Below, one piece after another: positions 25,101 through 39,700 of a stretch of DNA of 64,000 bases. Position numbers and translations under genes: made by a program. The first letter of the stretch is position 1; every line of letters starts with the position of its first letter. The notes beneath the pieces were generated by a model. The model ran no database searches and was not told the origin of the DNA. It saw nothing but the letters and a program-made list of their open reading frames with translations. Location: contig NC_051106.1 in NCBI RefSeq assembly GCF_901709675.1, positions 4,474,001-4,538,000 of the forward strand, read 5' to 3'. The DNA is from Syngnathus acus (Eukaryota > Chordata > Actinopteri > Syngnathiformes > Syngnathidae).

Positions 25101-27828
25101 GAACCCGTGCGGTGGGGAAGTGAAACTTAAATTAAGGAGTGTAAAAAGGAGGATCACATTGTGAGGCAATGGCATCAAATTAGCCATTTTTCTCTTCAGT
25201 GAAAGCTTAACACCCTGTGAGACTAGCGCAACATAAAGTAGATGATTGGCTATGTCGTGTGGGTTATTTGGCGAATCATTTGAGTTGCATTGCTGGGGGG
25301 TGAGAGGTGGATGTACAGTACGCATATTAATGTTGCCTTTTTCAAGTCGAGTTAACTCCAGCAGCGGGTGGTCCCCACCTGTGACGCAGAATTTAAACTC
25401 TGCATGTTAGGCTCATTTTCCGTATAATCTCCCTTTTTAAGAAACAGGGCAGGCACACACAGCGGATTAGCATGGGCCAGCCTATTATGGGACATGAAGA
25501 TGATCTGAATGGAACAGCAGGGGGATGAAGAAGCGAGTCCCAGTCGACCAAAGCAAGGTTCTTCTAATCAGTCTCAAACGTACACCACCCTAGAACATAT
25601 GTCGCTGATAATCTTTGCCATGAGAAGAACGCCCTTTATGACATGACACATTGACTGTACCTGCTAAAGCGTGGCCTGAGGTGCAGCCCCATTGAATCAG
25701 AATAATCAATCCTGATTATTACGACAACAACACATGTGCCTTTTTTTCTTTTGTTGTTGTTGGACGCCACCATTAGGACCGTTAAATTGTCACTTGTGTG
25801 AAGGTATCAGTAGCATCAGCGCCAAACATCAGCTGACACAATGAAATCAGTTTATAAAAAAACAATCACATTATTTTTCTTACCTAGAGGTAAGAGTTCC
25901 AAGGCACTTGCATTAGACTTGCATATGAGCTAACAGTTAGTGCAAACACTATTAATGCCTGGATATTCATGTCAATGTTTACTAAAATGTTACTAGGTGC
26001 AAGAGCATGCAAGATATAAGAAAATCGGATTGCTACAAGTTATCACCTCTGAAAAGTTTGAAGAGGTTTTGTTGACTGTACTGGACAGCAACAAATCATG
26101 CAAAATAATAAGTGTAAACAGGAATATATGGTTGTACTTTGACTGCAAGTCATCTTGGGAAAATGCGGACAAGTGGAGATTCATATAACTGTGTGTCAGG
26201 CAAGCAGGTGATGTTTGGATGTTTGACATAGAGCATAGCCACCCACCCAACCACTCGCAAGGGCAGTGCAGGCAAAACACAAGGCTACCAGATATACTCC
26301 ACCTGTGGATTAAATGGTCAGAATGAGCGCTCGGCATCCTGCAAAAGTCATTATTCACGTTAAAACCCGACCCAGTCACAAAATATACACATCACTGTGA
26401 TCATAAACAACTTGGAGAAATTGTTAGACAACAGACAAAATGCAGATATTAGGATATTTACTGATCAAATTTCCATTGCTGTTAAAATTCATTTAGTTCT
26501 TATAAATGTACCTAATATAATGTTTGCACATTTTTAACATTTTGGTTGTAATTGCTTGTTGTAGGATTGTAACAATGTTAGTTTTCGTGGAGTTGGATCT
26601 TGTGACTTTAGAACCTCATGTGAGTTGAATCAACTGAGTGATTGACTCAGCGTGATCTGAGTACACGTAAAATTATTTTTGTCTGCCACTACTATGACTA
26701 AGTACCACAAACGTTCCAGAGAACGACATACAGCAATGATGGTTGTCTTTAAGGATTTTAACATACGATTGTGCCATCCCTGGTTGGATTACAATGGAAA
26801 CTGCACTTTGTCCTCCTGTATGGAATAGTGGGTCCACTTACGGCAGGACTAAGGTGCGTTCGGATCCATAGTACTCATACATGCAGGTCTGCTGTGCATA
26901 CATCTCATCGTGGAGGATGGGTAGCTTGCGCAAAATCTGCACAAATGCATTTGCCTTTGGTGAAAGAACTGTGAGGGAGAAACACAATTACTGCATGTTA
27001 TTTCACAATAGAGGCTTTTGGGCTTTTCTGCAATTGCACTCCTATTTACAGTACATACAAGTGTCATACTGCACTCTAGTGGTTCACGTGACATTACAAT
27101 CAGACCATATTTAATTCCATCATCCGTCCATGATGTAATGAAGAACAAATACCTTTTATTTGTATTATACTATTTACATTTCCAAGTGTCATTTGTTTTT
27201 AGAATATTACAATCTAAAATCAACAATTACTATTCAGATACAACTTCCTGTGTGAGTGGAGTAAATTTGTTATGCTGTCTGTCATGTCAGAGCATAATAG
27301 TGTTGTGCTTTCTTGATTTTGATCTGTCCTTTCTTGTGTCCGTCCACTTACAAAATTCATTCTGCAAATTACATTTCTAATAAATATGGAAATAAGATGA
27401 AGTCCTGAATATCAAGATCACCTGTTCCGTTATAAGCATGACCTGCATTTGGTGAGGCTGTCTCGTATTCGGCATGACATGAATAAAAATGGCTATCAAA
27501 TAGCTAGCAGCTTGACCTTGGCCGCACAGACGCAAACAGTTGCAATCAATAGTTGTGTAATCAGTATACGATAGCTACCGTTATCGGTAAGCGTCATTCC
27601 GATGGTTCCTCCTGTGTTGATGACCAGGACGCGCGCTTCGGCCACGCTGGGAGATCTGGCAAGTTCATTTCCATCGAACGATCCGCAGCTTGTTAACTGC
27701 CTCCTTCGGCACGGATGGACCTGGGAAGTTCGAGGCGAGACCACCTCGTTTGAAGCGACCGCGTCCAGATTATGGTGGGACAGAGCCCTGGCAAGTGGCG
27801 TCAAGGTGTCCGGAGGAGTCTGCGCCAT
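19155..27828 (-). CDS. aspg: 60 kDa lysophospholipase / L-asparaginase with ankyrin repeats
   Basis: Seventeen exons join in one frame to about 654 residues, against 573 in human ASPG. The type I asparaginase domain shows the nucleophile motif NTGGTIGM (Thr about 75), HGTDTM (Thr178, Asp179) and TKVDA (Lys250), matching human Thr19, Thr116/Asp117 and Lys188. Exons 11-15 encode ankyrin repeats ([31 protein letters not shown]). The family hydrolyses asparagine and also has lysophospholipase and PAF-acetylhydrolase activity; it is cytosolic. The ATG at 27,828 is the first in frame after an upstream stop. It gives about 55 extra N-terminal residues over human, without a clear signal peptide. Exon 11 ends with a GC donor. 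The C-terminus has an acidic Asp/Glu run and then [13 protein letters not shown] and stop. Confidence 0.93.
21356..21361 (-). other. aspg: GC splice donor of aspg intron 11
   Basis: The minus strand reads ATG|GCAAGT. Using the GC donor joins LKEM to [11 protein letters not shown], as in the human alignment. The only nearby GT, four bases on, would shift the frame and give an immediate TAA. Confidence 0.75.
24845..26841 (-). other. aspg intron 2, no other gene seen
   Basis: The longest aspg intron, about 2.0 kb. It has short open frames only; none shows a family motif. The 3' end has a long polypyrimidine tract before the acceptor at 24,845. Confidence 0.7.
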
Positions 27829-29020
27829 AACTAGTGAAGTCAATGCTGCTTCTTCAAATGTGTAAACCCACGGTGGTCTTTAAACGTCACCCCCAAAAAC
27901 TGAAATGAAACCTCTATTATAATAGCGACAGGTCTAAAGGCGATGTTAGTAGTGCAATCGACGTACCTTATGATTATTGATCTGCTTCCTCTGCCCCAAT
28001 GTGTCAGTTTTTTATATGTTTACTTTGTGGGGGGATTAGTTCCTGTGACATCATTCATAGGGGCGTGTCTACCTTCGGACCGAAGCGACTCTATGGCAAG
28101 CCATAAAGACCTTTTTACTTATTAACTAATAAAGAGAATAATTGTGTTGCTCAAACTCTTTCTGTGATACAGATTTGTCGAGTAAAACACGTTTAAGATA
28201 TTCGTAAATTTGTAACTATATTATTTCTTCCGAGGCATAAAGTACATTTCAGAACATCAACGTCATTTTCCCCATCTTTGTGACAAGAGATGTTTCTTAG
28301 GAGTTACTTGTAAGCATAATATTAAGAACTCCGTGTAAATTCGATGGATTTTTGTACTACATTGGTTTATTTTCAATAATAAAAAAGGTTTGTCTCAACA
28401 GATTTCTAAAATTCATTTGCAGATATCTGCTATATGAATTACAAATATCTATAATGAAATCATTATCTAACTCCAGTGCGTTAACCCATATTTGACTCAC
28501 AAGTATGTATCTTTCTTTATATACATACAGTTTGTCATGATGAATAAAACCCTTGATCATTGCGGTTCATCCGCAAATAATCACATTTTGGGGTGGAGTT
28601 GAATATTGCAGCAGTGGCAGTAAAATTCCCCTCGTGTGATTAATAATCTATTTAAATTCTTTCCATTTCAGTCGTTTCATTTGCTACAAAGGCACATCAA
28701 CTGAGTATTCATAACTCATGTAGTTACGTCTGTGCACCACAGGGTGGCAATGTTGCTCTTTCTGTTGAAGTAATAACGTTGTTGTAATTAATCGAACATA
28801 AGGTTTAAGTTTTCCAAAGTGTTTTTTTCTGCCAGAATATCCAGAACCACCGATTAAATACATTTTTGGAAATATTAATATATCTGTAACAGCCCTTTGA
28901 TGTCTCAGGTCTTGGAGTGAGTTTGAAGTACTCTTTGGTCGAAAAATGTTTGCCTGTTTGCTTTGATGTCTTTGAAATGCAGAAGTCTTGCGGTGAAGAA
29001 GTCTTGGAAAGTTTTATTTG
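27829..29020. promoter_or_regulatory. Divergent upstream region of aspg and arf6
   Basis: aspg starts leftwards at 27,828 and arf6 is transcribed rightwards from about 29.0-29.2 kb, so both promoters should lie here. I see no TATA box I would defend. The A/T-rich middle holds no gene. Confidence 0.4.
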
Positions 29021-29203
29021 CATCACTTTGTCGTCCTGATCGCCAGAAAGCTCCATCCGCAAGTGAATGAAGAAGTCAAGGGCAGGAAGTGGCAGCGAAG
29101 GCAGCTCCACACCTTTCCGGTATATCGGCGCCGCGACCAGCTCGGCTTAAAGGAGAAAGGCTACTACCGGGGGAAATTAATCGAAAGTTGGGGGAAGAAC
29201 TGA
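29020..29203 (+). other. arf6: Candidate arf6 5' untranslated exon
   Basis: The stretch ends in CTGAG|GTAAAT, a good donor, and a good acceptor (TTTTCTCATTACCAG) ends at 29,961, 27 bases before the arf6 ATG. Vertebrate ARF6 typically has a non-coding first exon and its whole coding sequence in the next, so this pairing is plausible. The 5' end is not determined; a TTAAA element near 29,150 is only suggestive. Open frames inside it are not proposed as coding. Confidence 0.45.
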
Positions 29204-29979
29204 GGTAAATTGCTTATATTCCACAAAATATCTTTGGCTAGAGTCTCTTGATGTTCGTATTGTTATATTGTGCCGCTTATTTTGCAACAATATCCGGGTG
29301 GTTTCTTACCGCTAACTGTTAGCGAGCTAGCCTGCTAGGCTAGTTAGTTAGCTAGCCGTCATTAGCGGACATGGGCTAATTTGGGTTGCCTGACACTCCT
29401 ATGTAATCTTCACAGGGGGGCGAGACGTGAACTTTCCTGGTTGATTGCACATGTCGCTGAGTCACCGAGGACTTGCTTGTCGAGGACCTCCGCAACCTGG
29501 AAGGTGAAGTTAAGCTTTGGCTGGATTTGCGTTAGCCGCAGAAAGCTGCTTTTCTTAGCCGGTAGTGGTGACAGAGAGCCGGGGTGCAACCGGTCAAGAG
29601 GCGCGTCAGACGTTGCCCGAAGGGACTTCACCGCGGCGTTTAGTGATCCAATTTCCCCGTTTAATACATCGTAGCCTGGAAACTCTCCTGTTGGCTGATT
29701 TCGTGTTCAAGAATGCCCATTGCGAAACAGCTGCTACCAAGTTTGTAGAGGAAACGAGGCATGGTGTGAAAAGGCCCCACTCGCACACTGTCCTACTTTG
29801 AATGTACACGTCCATGCGCCTCACTGCATAGTTTGACTCACCATGAGAGTGTATTTGTAAAATCGTTCTTGGGAGTCATGCTTTCACCAGTAAGCCTGTA
29901 ATTGAACCAAAGCTCCTCTAGAATAAGCAAGAGTGCTCCTGCCTGATTTTCTCATTACCAGCAAGGTATTTATGCATAA

Positions 29980-30516
<537 letters not shown>

Positions 30517-31760
30517 TGATTGAGTGCTGACTGTTTTAGGTCAAAACTATCATAAAGTTGCAAAGAACCTCTCCAATGAGTATGGTTAAGTATAAATTGA
30601 TTAGCCTCATTTATTTTTTAATACTGCAATTACCCCATTACTAATTGCTTTGGGATGTTGGTTTAAAAGAAATGCTTGTCCTGTGTAGCAGACATTTATC
30701 ACGACGTTTTAGGGCTTGCTTATTGATTATTCAACAAATTGGTTCTTTTGTAGAAGCAACAAACACTTCACCATCTTTGCCTGTCTTTTTTTTTTTTTTT
30801 CCTGTTTTATATAATTTTTCCAATGATGCTCAATTTCTCTGCATTCTTAGGCTGGGCTTTAATTTTTGCTTGTTTTCAGTTAAAGGGGATCTTAAACGTT
30901 TGATGGACTTTGACCCAGTACTATGTTGAATAGTACTTGTTGGAAAGATATTAATTGCTGCAAAATGAGAGATTAACGCCATTGCCATCTGTCTTGACTT
31001 GAGAGAAGAAATACTTCACATTTCATTAGCCCTCGCGCTCAATTTCCCTTATATGGGCTGTATAGTAAACCGAAGTGTCATGTCTTGATACCTACATGTG
31101 CTATTCAACAAATGGGCCTCCAATAACATGCTTGTTTGGAACTTGGGATGCATTTTCTTTCCCCAATTTTGAGGGAGGAATCGTACGCTCTCCAAAGGAA
31201 TGTCCTTCAACTCCCAAGTTCTCGCAATCTGATATTGATTAGTCCCAGTATTGGGACATGATCATGAAAGCCTGTATCTGTAGCATGAAGTGCAGCAAAC
31301 CTCCACCAGGGACCTTCTGTCATTCGGTCAAAAGTGTTGCAGCTCCTGTTTTGATCAGGGTGGGGTGCGGGATCTATGTACAGACCTTGTCATTGTAATG
31401 TCTTATTAAAAAAGTGATTTGAAATCTATGGCTTTGTTTGTAATTTTATTTTATATATACCAAGACAGATTTAGCCAAAGCATGTTGGTGAAAGCTCTTT
31501 GAATCAAATCCACAGGATGTCTTTGTGCAGGCTGCAAATACTAACTTCCCTGCCCAGAGAGACTTCATAGAAACCTCAAATTGAATGTTTCTACCCACCA
31601 TGCCCTTGCCCGTCAATGGGAGAATGTGCAAAACAGGAAGTTAAACCGTTGGTCTCTCTGGAGGAACAGCATAGCCTCATGATTGTTTGCGTGAGAATGG
31701 GCTGCTGCATTGCGTACATTAATGTTGGGTGTGGAATAAAGATCACTTGACTGAAACAAA
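30517..31760 (+). other. arf6: arf6 3' untranslated region
   Basis: A long non-coding stretch after the arf6 stop with T-rich patches and two possible polyadenylation hexamers, ATTAAA at 31,405 and AATAAA at 31,735. ARF6 transcripts usually carry long 3' untranslated regions, so the whole interval is probably transcribed. Confidence 0.55.
31735..31740 (+). terminator. arf6: Candidate distal arf6 polyadenylation signal
   Basis: AATAAA followed within 25 bases by a T/G-rich GTGGTTTTATTTT tract. A proximal ATTAAA lies at 31,405-31,410. Confidence 0.5.
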
Positions 31761-34700
31761 GTGGTTTTATTTTAGCATGTGCCCTTTGGCACAACGATGG
31801 TTGCATAAATTACTGATTTAGGAAGTTGCACATTTTAGTTCACTTTTCTATTCTGAAAATTGCAATCAACTAGATTAAAAAAAGTCTACACACCCCTCTT
31901 CAGGTGTCAGTTAGAAATATATATAAAGTAAAAAAAAATTCTATTCATTTAAAGGGAAGTGAAACATTTGAAAGAGCAAATAAAAATACCCAAGATAATG
32001 TAAAACTGAGATCTTGTGTGAATTCACCATGAAACTTTTTTTTTTTTTTCCCTTGTTCAGAAATGAACCAAAATCACATAGTTTGTCTCAATTTTTTACT
32101 AAAAGTGTGTTGTGTAAACAGCTCATGCTTCAGAGCGAATCTCACTGAACGCCTGGTCCAGGCCGATGGCACTTTAATTGGACTGTAATGGCCACTTCTG
32201 GTCACACAACTTAATTACAACTGTATGATTTTTGCTACTTCATTGGGCAACACCACCATGTGTCCCCCTGCGACGACCACATCTCTGTAAAAACTAGTCC
32301 TGGCATTTTTGCTTTCCACATCCCAAGAGAACTGGTTAGCCATTATTAAATAAGTTGAATACATTTTATGCCAGCAAAATATGCTATGTTCTAAATGTGA
32401 TCTGTTTTCATAATTGATACTCCATCCACCCAATTTAACTGCTCTAATGTTTTCAATTTTCAATCCGGGTTTGGCCTAACCACAATGCATGGGTATCGGT
32501 TTGAATTGCTATGACGATGACCTTTCACTGCCACCAAAAAGTTTCCAGTGAGTTCCTCAATACTACTTAAAGGAAAGAGGAAGCGCTGATGACGGCCACC
32601 TCCCGTCTCCTGAGTAAGATTCTGTACTTATTGAGTACATTCACGTACAAGAAAACTCCTCAATTATACTCAAAATAGCATGCTATGTAATCCCCAAAAT
32701 AAATTGAGCAAAGCAAAATACTTTCGAATTTTTCTCTGTAATTGCGAGTGTTACAACTGACCAGTCTTACAACTGTCCAATGTCTCCCCAACAGTTATTT
32801 CTAACGATGTACAACTGTAATGATCAAGCGCAGAGGCAAAGCATATTATTACAGTGGAGCATTTATGTCAAGATGTCAACGGGGAACGCCCACCCTCCTA
32901 CAATTTACGAAGGCAATTCAGCCAGAGCTTCTCTTCAAGGACAGTAAAAGTAGTTCTTTGATTTGGTTAGCAAACGTGAGCATTTACCATCTAACAACAT
33001 CTGGCAGCTCCAGAAGCAGCTGAAAGTTGTTTCAGGTGTCCTGGTGTGGTTTCGTTGTTCAATGTCATGGTTAAATTATAGACATGGTCCAGTTTTTCTC
33101 TCTATTTGCTGAACATGCAATTTGATTGGTTTATTTGACTTTTTAACCAGTGTGACAGGATGCACCTTGGGCAATGGACCTAAATGCATTCTTGTCATAT
33201 TTGTTTAAAATTGTAGACTTTTTTTTTTTCTCATCAAAAGCAGTCATGTTGCATTACAGATTGTATTTATGTAAAAAAAACAAAAAAAAAAACATTTGTA
33301 AACATTCGTTCAAATAGTTTCAAACTGTTTGGTCCCTAAACTGTTTATTCAGCTGTAAAACACACACATACTGAGTCAAGGACGTCACAAAACGGCAGCA
33401 TTGTCAGTCTTGCTTTGAAAGAAAAGCCACACCACAGTACAGTCAATTCAGTGGATTAAAAAAAAAAAAAAAAAAAAGCACGTCTATCTCTAAAAAGAAG
33501 TGATTTTTTTGTTTGTTCGGTATATTTGAGCGAGAGGTTACGCAAACAGAACAAAGTGCAAATAGAATCTGCTTAGAGAATCTCTTTTTAGCTTCCTAAA
33601 ATGCTTCGCTTATGGATGAGAAAAGATTTTCTTCCCAAACTATATAATAGTATGTATGTAAAACTGTCCAAAATGTCTTGCAGGATAAATAATATTTTCT
33701 AATATTCGTGGCAACTAAGAGACTTAGTGCAATCCAAATTCCCAATTGATTATACAAGCAGTGTTTTGTCAATACTTCTAAGAGAGCACAAATGTGCATG
33801 TTTGTGTTACAGTGTGCTTCTTTGTACCCACTCGGCTGCAGTGCAGCTGTCTTTGCAGCCCCTCTCCCCTCCTTTGGGTCCACAATGTGTGTGTGTGTGG
33901 TGGGGGGGTATAACCATTATGTTTGGTCTGTCAGGCTTGCTTGCACCATACATCGCTCGAAGCCAAGAAATGATACATGTCATTATGTAATCTATGAGAG
34001 CACTAATCAAATGAGTTCCGGCTCGCCTCTGACTGTGTCTATGAGGCATTGATGAGAGCATTTATTTGAGTTGAGTCATTGTTGGCAAGTGAAAATGGAT
34101 GACCCATGATGCTGCAGGACAGCCTTTTCTGTCTTTAACCCTCCCAGTTAGATTTGGAAGGCACACCTTAATATGGAGAAAATGAGTCTTCTTTCTCTTG
34201 GCACCAGTGAACATGATGATAATGATGACACAATGGCTGCTTCCTCTGTGTCACTTGACTGTGATGTAGCGGATTGAGCACGTGTGTGGTTTTCTCTGTA
34301 AAATCATCAGAGGAAGGTGTGTGTGTTGTGCACAGGAACGGTTCCATTGTTTTCTTTTTCGTCTCCCGAGGCTGACCCATACAAAGAAGTGTCGGAGGGA
34401 ATAATTCATAAATACATGGAAGACTTTGTTGTACAGATTTGTTCGTTTTTGCGGCACGGTATAACAATAATCATATAAGGGTTAGTTTCATTTCATTTGT
34501 TCAGTAACAGTTGTCATCAAAAACTGTGGTCGACCATTGGCTGCCTTGGCCGTTGCACCAGAATGCTGAAGTGCAAACAGCGGAGCATGAAAAGCTGCAA
34601 AGAGGCCCCCGCATGCCTGTGGGAGACTTGAGTTGGGTGTACTTCATGGTTTCTTTTTCTTGTAAAAGAGCCACCCACAATCTTGCGCTTCATCTGGGCC

Positions 34701-35208
34701 TTTGGCTGGAATTCCCCTCACATAGACACAAAACATACTAGATGGATACTTGTAGTACATATTTTAGTTTATGACTGTAGCCTGTGCATGATGTCAGTCA
34801 TGTGACTGATTAAAATGAAATTAAGGGGAAAAAATAACCACCATCCTTAGATTCAGAATGAAACTGCAGCTTTATTTCAGATTCCAACTGAACCACATTT
34901 TCTCTATGGCAACTATTGCCCCCTGGTGTTACAACAAGGCAATGCTTTTGCTCCACTGCAAACTCATGACATTTACACATGGATTCGTGTCAGACATATA
35001 CTGTAAATGCATAAACACAGTACCCAAATATAGGCAACTTTTGTGTTTTTTGAGTGTTCCACCATCTTAAAGTTAAAATTTTGTTTATTAATCATTATTT
35101 CAATATCTATCAAAATAATCATGATTATTATTTTTCCATGGTTACCCAGCCCAAGTGTAAACAATTCTTTGTCTCTGTGTCCAGGAATGTATTCCACCAA
35201 AGAAATCA
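31761..35208. other. Spacer between arf6 and vcpkmt
   Basis: No gene is supported. It has several A-runs (for example 33,458-33,476), short open frames without motifs, and a possible repeat fragment near its left end. Confidence 0.6.
31878..32110. mobile_element. Possible fragment of a teleost DNA-transposon-type repeat
   Basis: The block opens with AAAGTCTACACACCCCT and goes on through A-rich sequence to a T-run. A phrase of this kind opens a common dispersed repeat in teleost genomes. I see no terminal inverted repeat pair or target-site duplication, so this is a weak call. Confidence 0.3.
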
Positions 35209-35214
35209 TTTATT
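35209..35214 (-). terminator. vcpkmt: Candidate vcpkmt polyadenylation signal
   Basis: AATAAA on the minus strand starts about 24 bases past the vcpkmt stop codon; another lies at 35,084-35,089. The first would give an unusually short 3' untranslated region. Confidence 0.4.
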
Positions 35215-35237
35215 AACACAAATAATATCTAACAAGA

Positions 35238-36738
<1,501 letters not shown>

Positions 36739-39700
36739 ATGTTTCGTAGTAGTACAGAAGAGATTGCAACTAGTGATACCTCTGACAGTGGAAATACTTC
36801 TGAGGTATCTCCATTAGAAAGAAGCCTTGGCAATGGAACTACCTCTCGTAATCCAGTATCAGCTTCCCCTGCTTCGTCCTCTCAAAGTTTGGAAGAAGGA
36901 AGTTCTCACTCTAGCACCGGTCCATCACCTCCTCGCCCCTCCATAGGTAACTGTAGGCATACCTTTTCAGTTTAAGCTCAGACACCATGTTAGGTTGCAT
37001 TCTATCTGATATTTCTACTATAATGTATTATATTTTGCTCAAAAGGTCGATTCCCCTCGAGTCTTCAGTTAGGAAGAACCATTTCACCCCACATTGCTCA
37101 TACCTCGGACAGCTCCTCCCTTGGAGGAACACCGAGCCTCAGGAAGACCCCGGGTTCTGCTCGGGTCACACACCCTGCACGGACGCCGTTGACGGATACT
37201 GGTACTCTGGTCCAAAGCAGTACTTTGACTTTGTGTACTTGATGTTATATATTTCTCTTTTATTGCAGCTGCAAGTTGCTCCTCTTCTACCACAGCTTCT
37301 GGTGCAACTGTGATTGTAGCCCTGGTTGAAGGGCGCGGTTTGGCCAGGGGGGAGATTGGAATGGCCAGTCTTAACGTGAAATATCCAGAACTTGTACTCT
37401 CTCAGTTTGCGGACACTGGAACATATGCTAAGGTAACCTAAGCACGTTATGGTTGTGATTGCTAACCGACCTTTTACATTTCTCAAGGTCATAACCAAGG
37501 TTCATATCTTGTTACCGATGGAAATACTGATGCCAGACACTGCTTGTGATAAGGGAAAAGGGACAAAACTCTTTAACCTTATCACAGAGAACTTCCAGGT
37601 ATCAATGCAAGAATACACGCAGTATAACAACAGTCAAATATTGATGCAAATATTTTGTGTATCAGGGTGCTGCTTTCACCGCAATCCAAAGGAAATATTT
37701 CAATGAAAAGAAAGGACTGGAGTACATCCAGCAGCTCTGTGCTCCAGAATTTAGCACTGTCCTGATGGAAGTTCAAGCTAAGTATGCCATTGAGTACCAT
37801 TAGGTGAAAAAAAATAGACCTAAACTATGTCAACCATTTTATTACCGACTGTCCCCATTTGTGCAGATATTATTGCCTAGCGGCTGCGGCTGCTTTACTG
37901 AAATACTTGGAGTTCATTCAGAACTCTGTGTATGCTGCCAAGTCACTCAAAGTGAGCTTTAAAGGAAGCGAACAGACAGCTATGATCGACTCGGCGTCTG
38001 CCAGTAACATGGAGCTTGTAATCAACAACAGAAACCACAGGTACAGCAAATTGACCAAATTTGTATGGTCCCATGTTTACTGTACATTCCACACAGGAGC
38101 GACCATACCCTTCTAGGCGTCCTCAACTACACAAAAACTCCCGGCGGCGCCAGAAGGTTACGCTCCAATATTCTGGAGCCTCTGATAGATGTGGATACCA
38201 TCGACATACGCTTGGACGCCATACAAGAAATGCTACAGAATGAGGAGCTGTTCTTTGGATTGAAGAATGGTACCATAGAAATTATTTTGAATCCATCTTG
38301 AGTCTTGTACAAATATGCCTGTATATTTTTCCTCAGCTATAGGTCACTTCCTTGACATTGACCAGCTGCTCTCTGTCCTGGTCCAGGTCCCAAAACAGCA
38401 GACAGTATGTGAAGTACTTTTATTAGTTATTATGCACTCCTACTGTTTCTAAATTATCATCAGTGTGTGCATCCTGAAACAGCATGTCTGCCTCACAGTT
38501 TAGAGGTGCAGGGTTTGATCCCGGCTCCGTCTTTCCTGTGTGGGATATTCATATTCTCCCGGTGAGAATTTAATCGGTCATATTATGTAATTTTTGTAGG
38601 TTCAGGTTGCTGAAGCGAAGATTACACATGTCATTCAGCTGAAACACACTTTGGATTTGGTGCCACAGTTGAGGGTTGGTGTCACACACAATATTTTCAA
38701 AGTTAGAAATTAAATGGTTCCTAAAAAAAAAGGTCATTTTCTAAACAGGTGGTGTTAAAGAACTGCAACACATCTCTTCTTAAAGCATACAGCATTTCAC
38801 TAGAGGACGACAGGTTTGTAAATCTTGTGACGGCTGTCATTTTGTTTTTCGGCATTTTTTACTTTTACTGTGGTTTGTGTACACCTTCAGATTTGACATG
38901 ATCTCGAAGCAGATCCTCACCGTCATTAATGACGAAATCACCTACCTGAAGGGGAACTTTAACATGCGCACGCAGAAGTGCTATGCCGTGCGACCCAACA
39001 TCAACGAGTTCCTGGACATTGCCCGACGAGCTTATACAGAAATAGTGGACGACATTTCAGGTAGAGACATCAGTTATTTGTTCGCTATTTCTAGTCTAGA
39101 GTTTTTGATGAGTCTTTTTTTAATTTATTTTAATATATTCTTTCTTTCTCAATACAGGTATATATAATGTTGATGTTGTTTATAATACCAGATTCTTTTT
39201 AGGGCTGGAAAAATAGATAAACATTTTTAGTGGTACAACTAACCGTACTTTCCCATAATTCTTTTTCTTCTTGGAGAAAATGTATCTTATTTTGGAAGTG
39301 TTCATAGTATGTCATTTGTGTTTTTTCAGTACTAGTAAACCAGATGGCGGAAAAATATGCCTTTCCCATGCGCACAAGCTTCAGCACCGCTCGAGGGTTC
39401 TTCATCCAGATGAAACTGAACGGAATATTGCTACCTGAGGGAAAGCTTCCTCCCGAGTTCATCAAGGTCTCTTCAGTGGGAATGACAATACAAATTCCAG
39501 TTTTATCTTTATTGAAGTAAAAAAATGTTTCTTAGTGAAAACAAATTCCTGGGATCACATTTAAGTGTCATTTGCTTTGTTTGTACTTTGTACTGTTGAC
39601 ATCATGCACATTATTTGTGATTTCACAGTTTGTTTACTAGCTGCAATTTGCTGCCTTTAACAATGCCATTAATTTCAGACAACATAAACACAATTGATTG

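Larger units (their letters stand above)
19155..27828 (-). other. aspg: Exon map of aspg
   Basis: Coding exons in transcript order: 27,828-27,579; 26,968-26,842; 24,844-24,733; 24,662-24,537; 24,456-24,373; 23,980-23,854; 23,764-23,652; 22,815-22,630; 22,551-22,438; 22,364-22,245; 21,457-21,362; 21,265-21,102; 20,365-20,279; 19,923-19,824; 19,749-19,684; 19,598-19,548; 19,196-19,155 (stop). Lengths sum to 1,965 bases, a multiple of three, and every split codon is restored at the junctions. All introns are GT-AG except the one after exon 11 (GC-AG). Boundaries may be off by a few bases where two acceptors are close. Confidence 0.85.

Noticed and set aside
29381-29824. Plus and minus frames upstream of arf6
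   Set aside because: They lie in the presumed leader intron; no domain is visible, and the frames follow from locally higher G+C.
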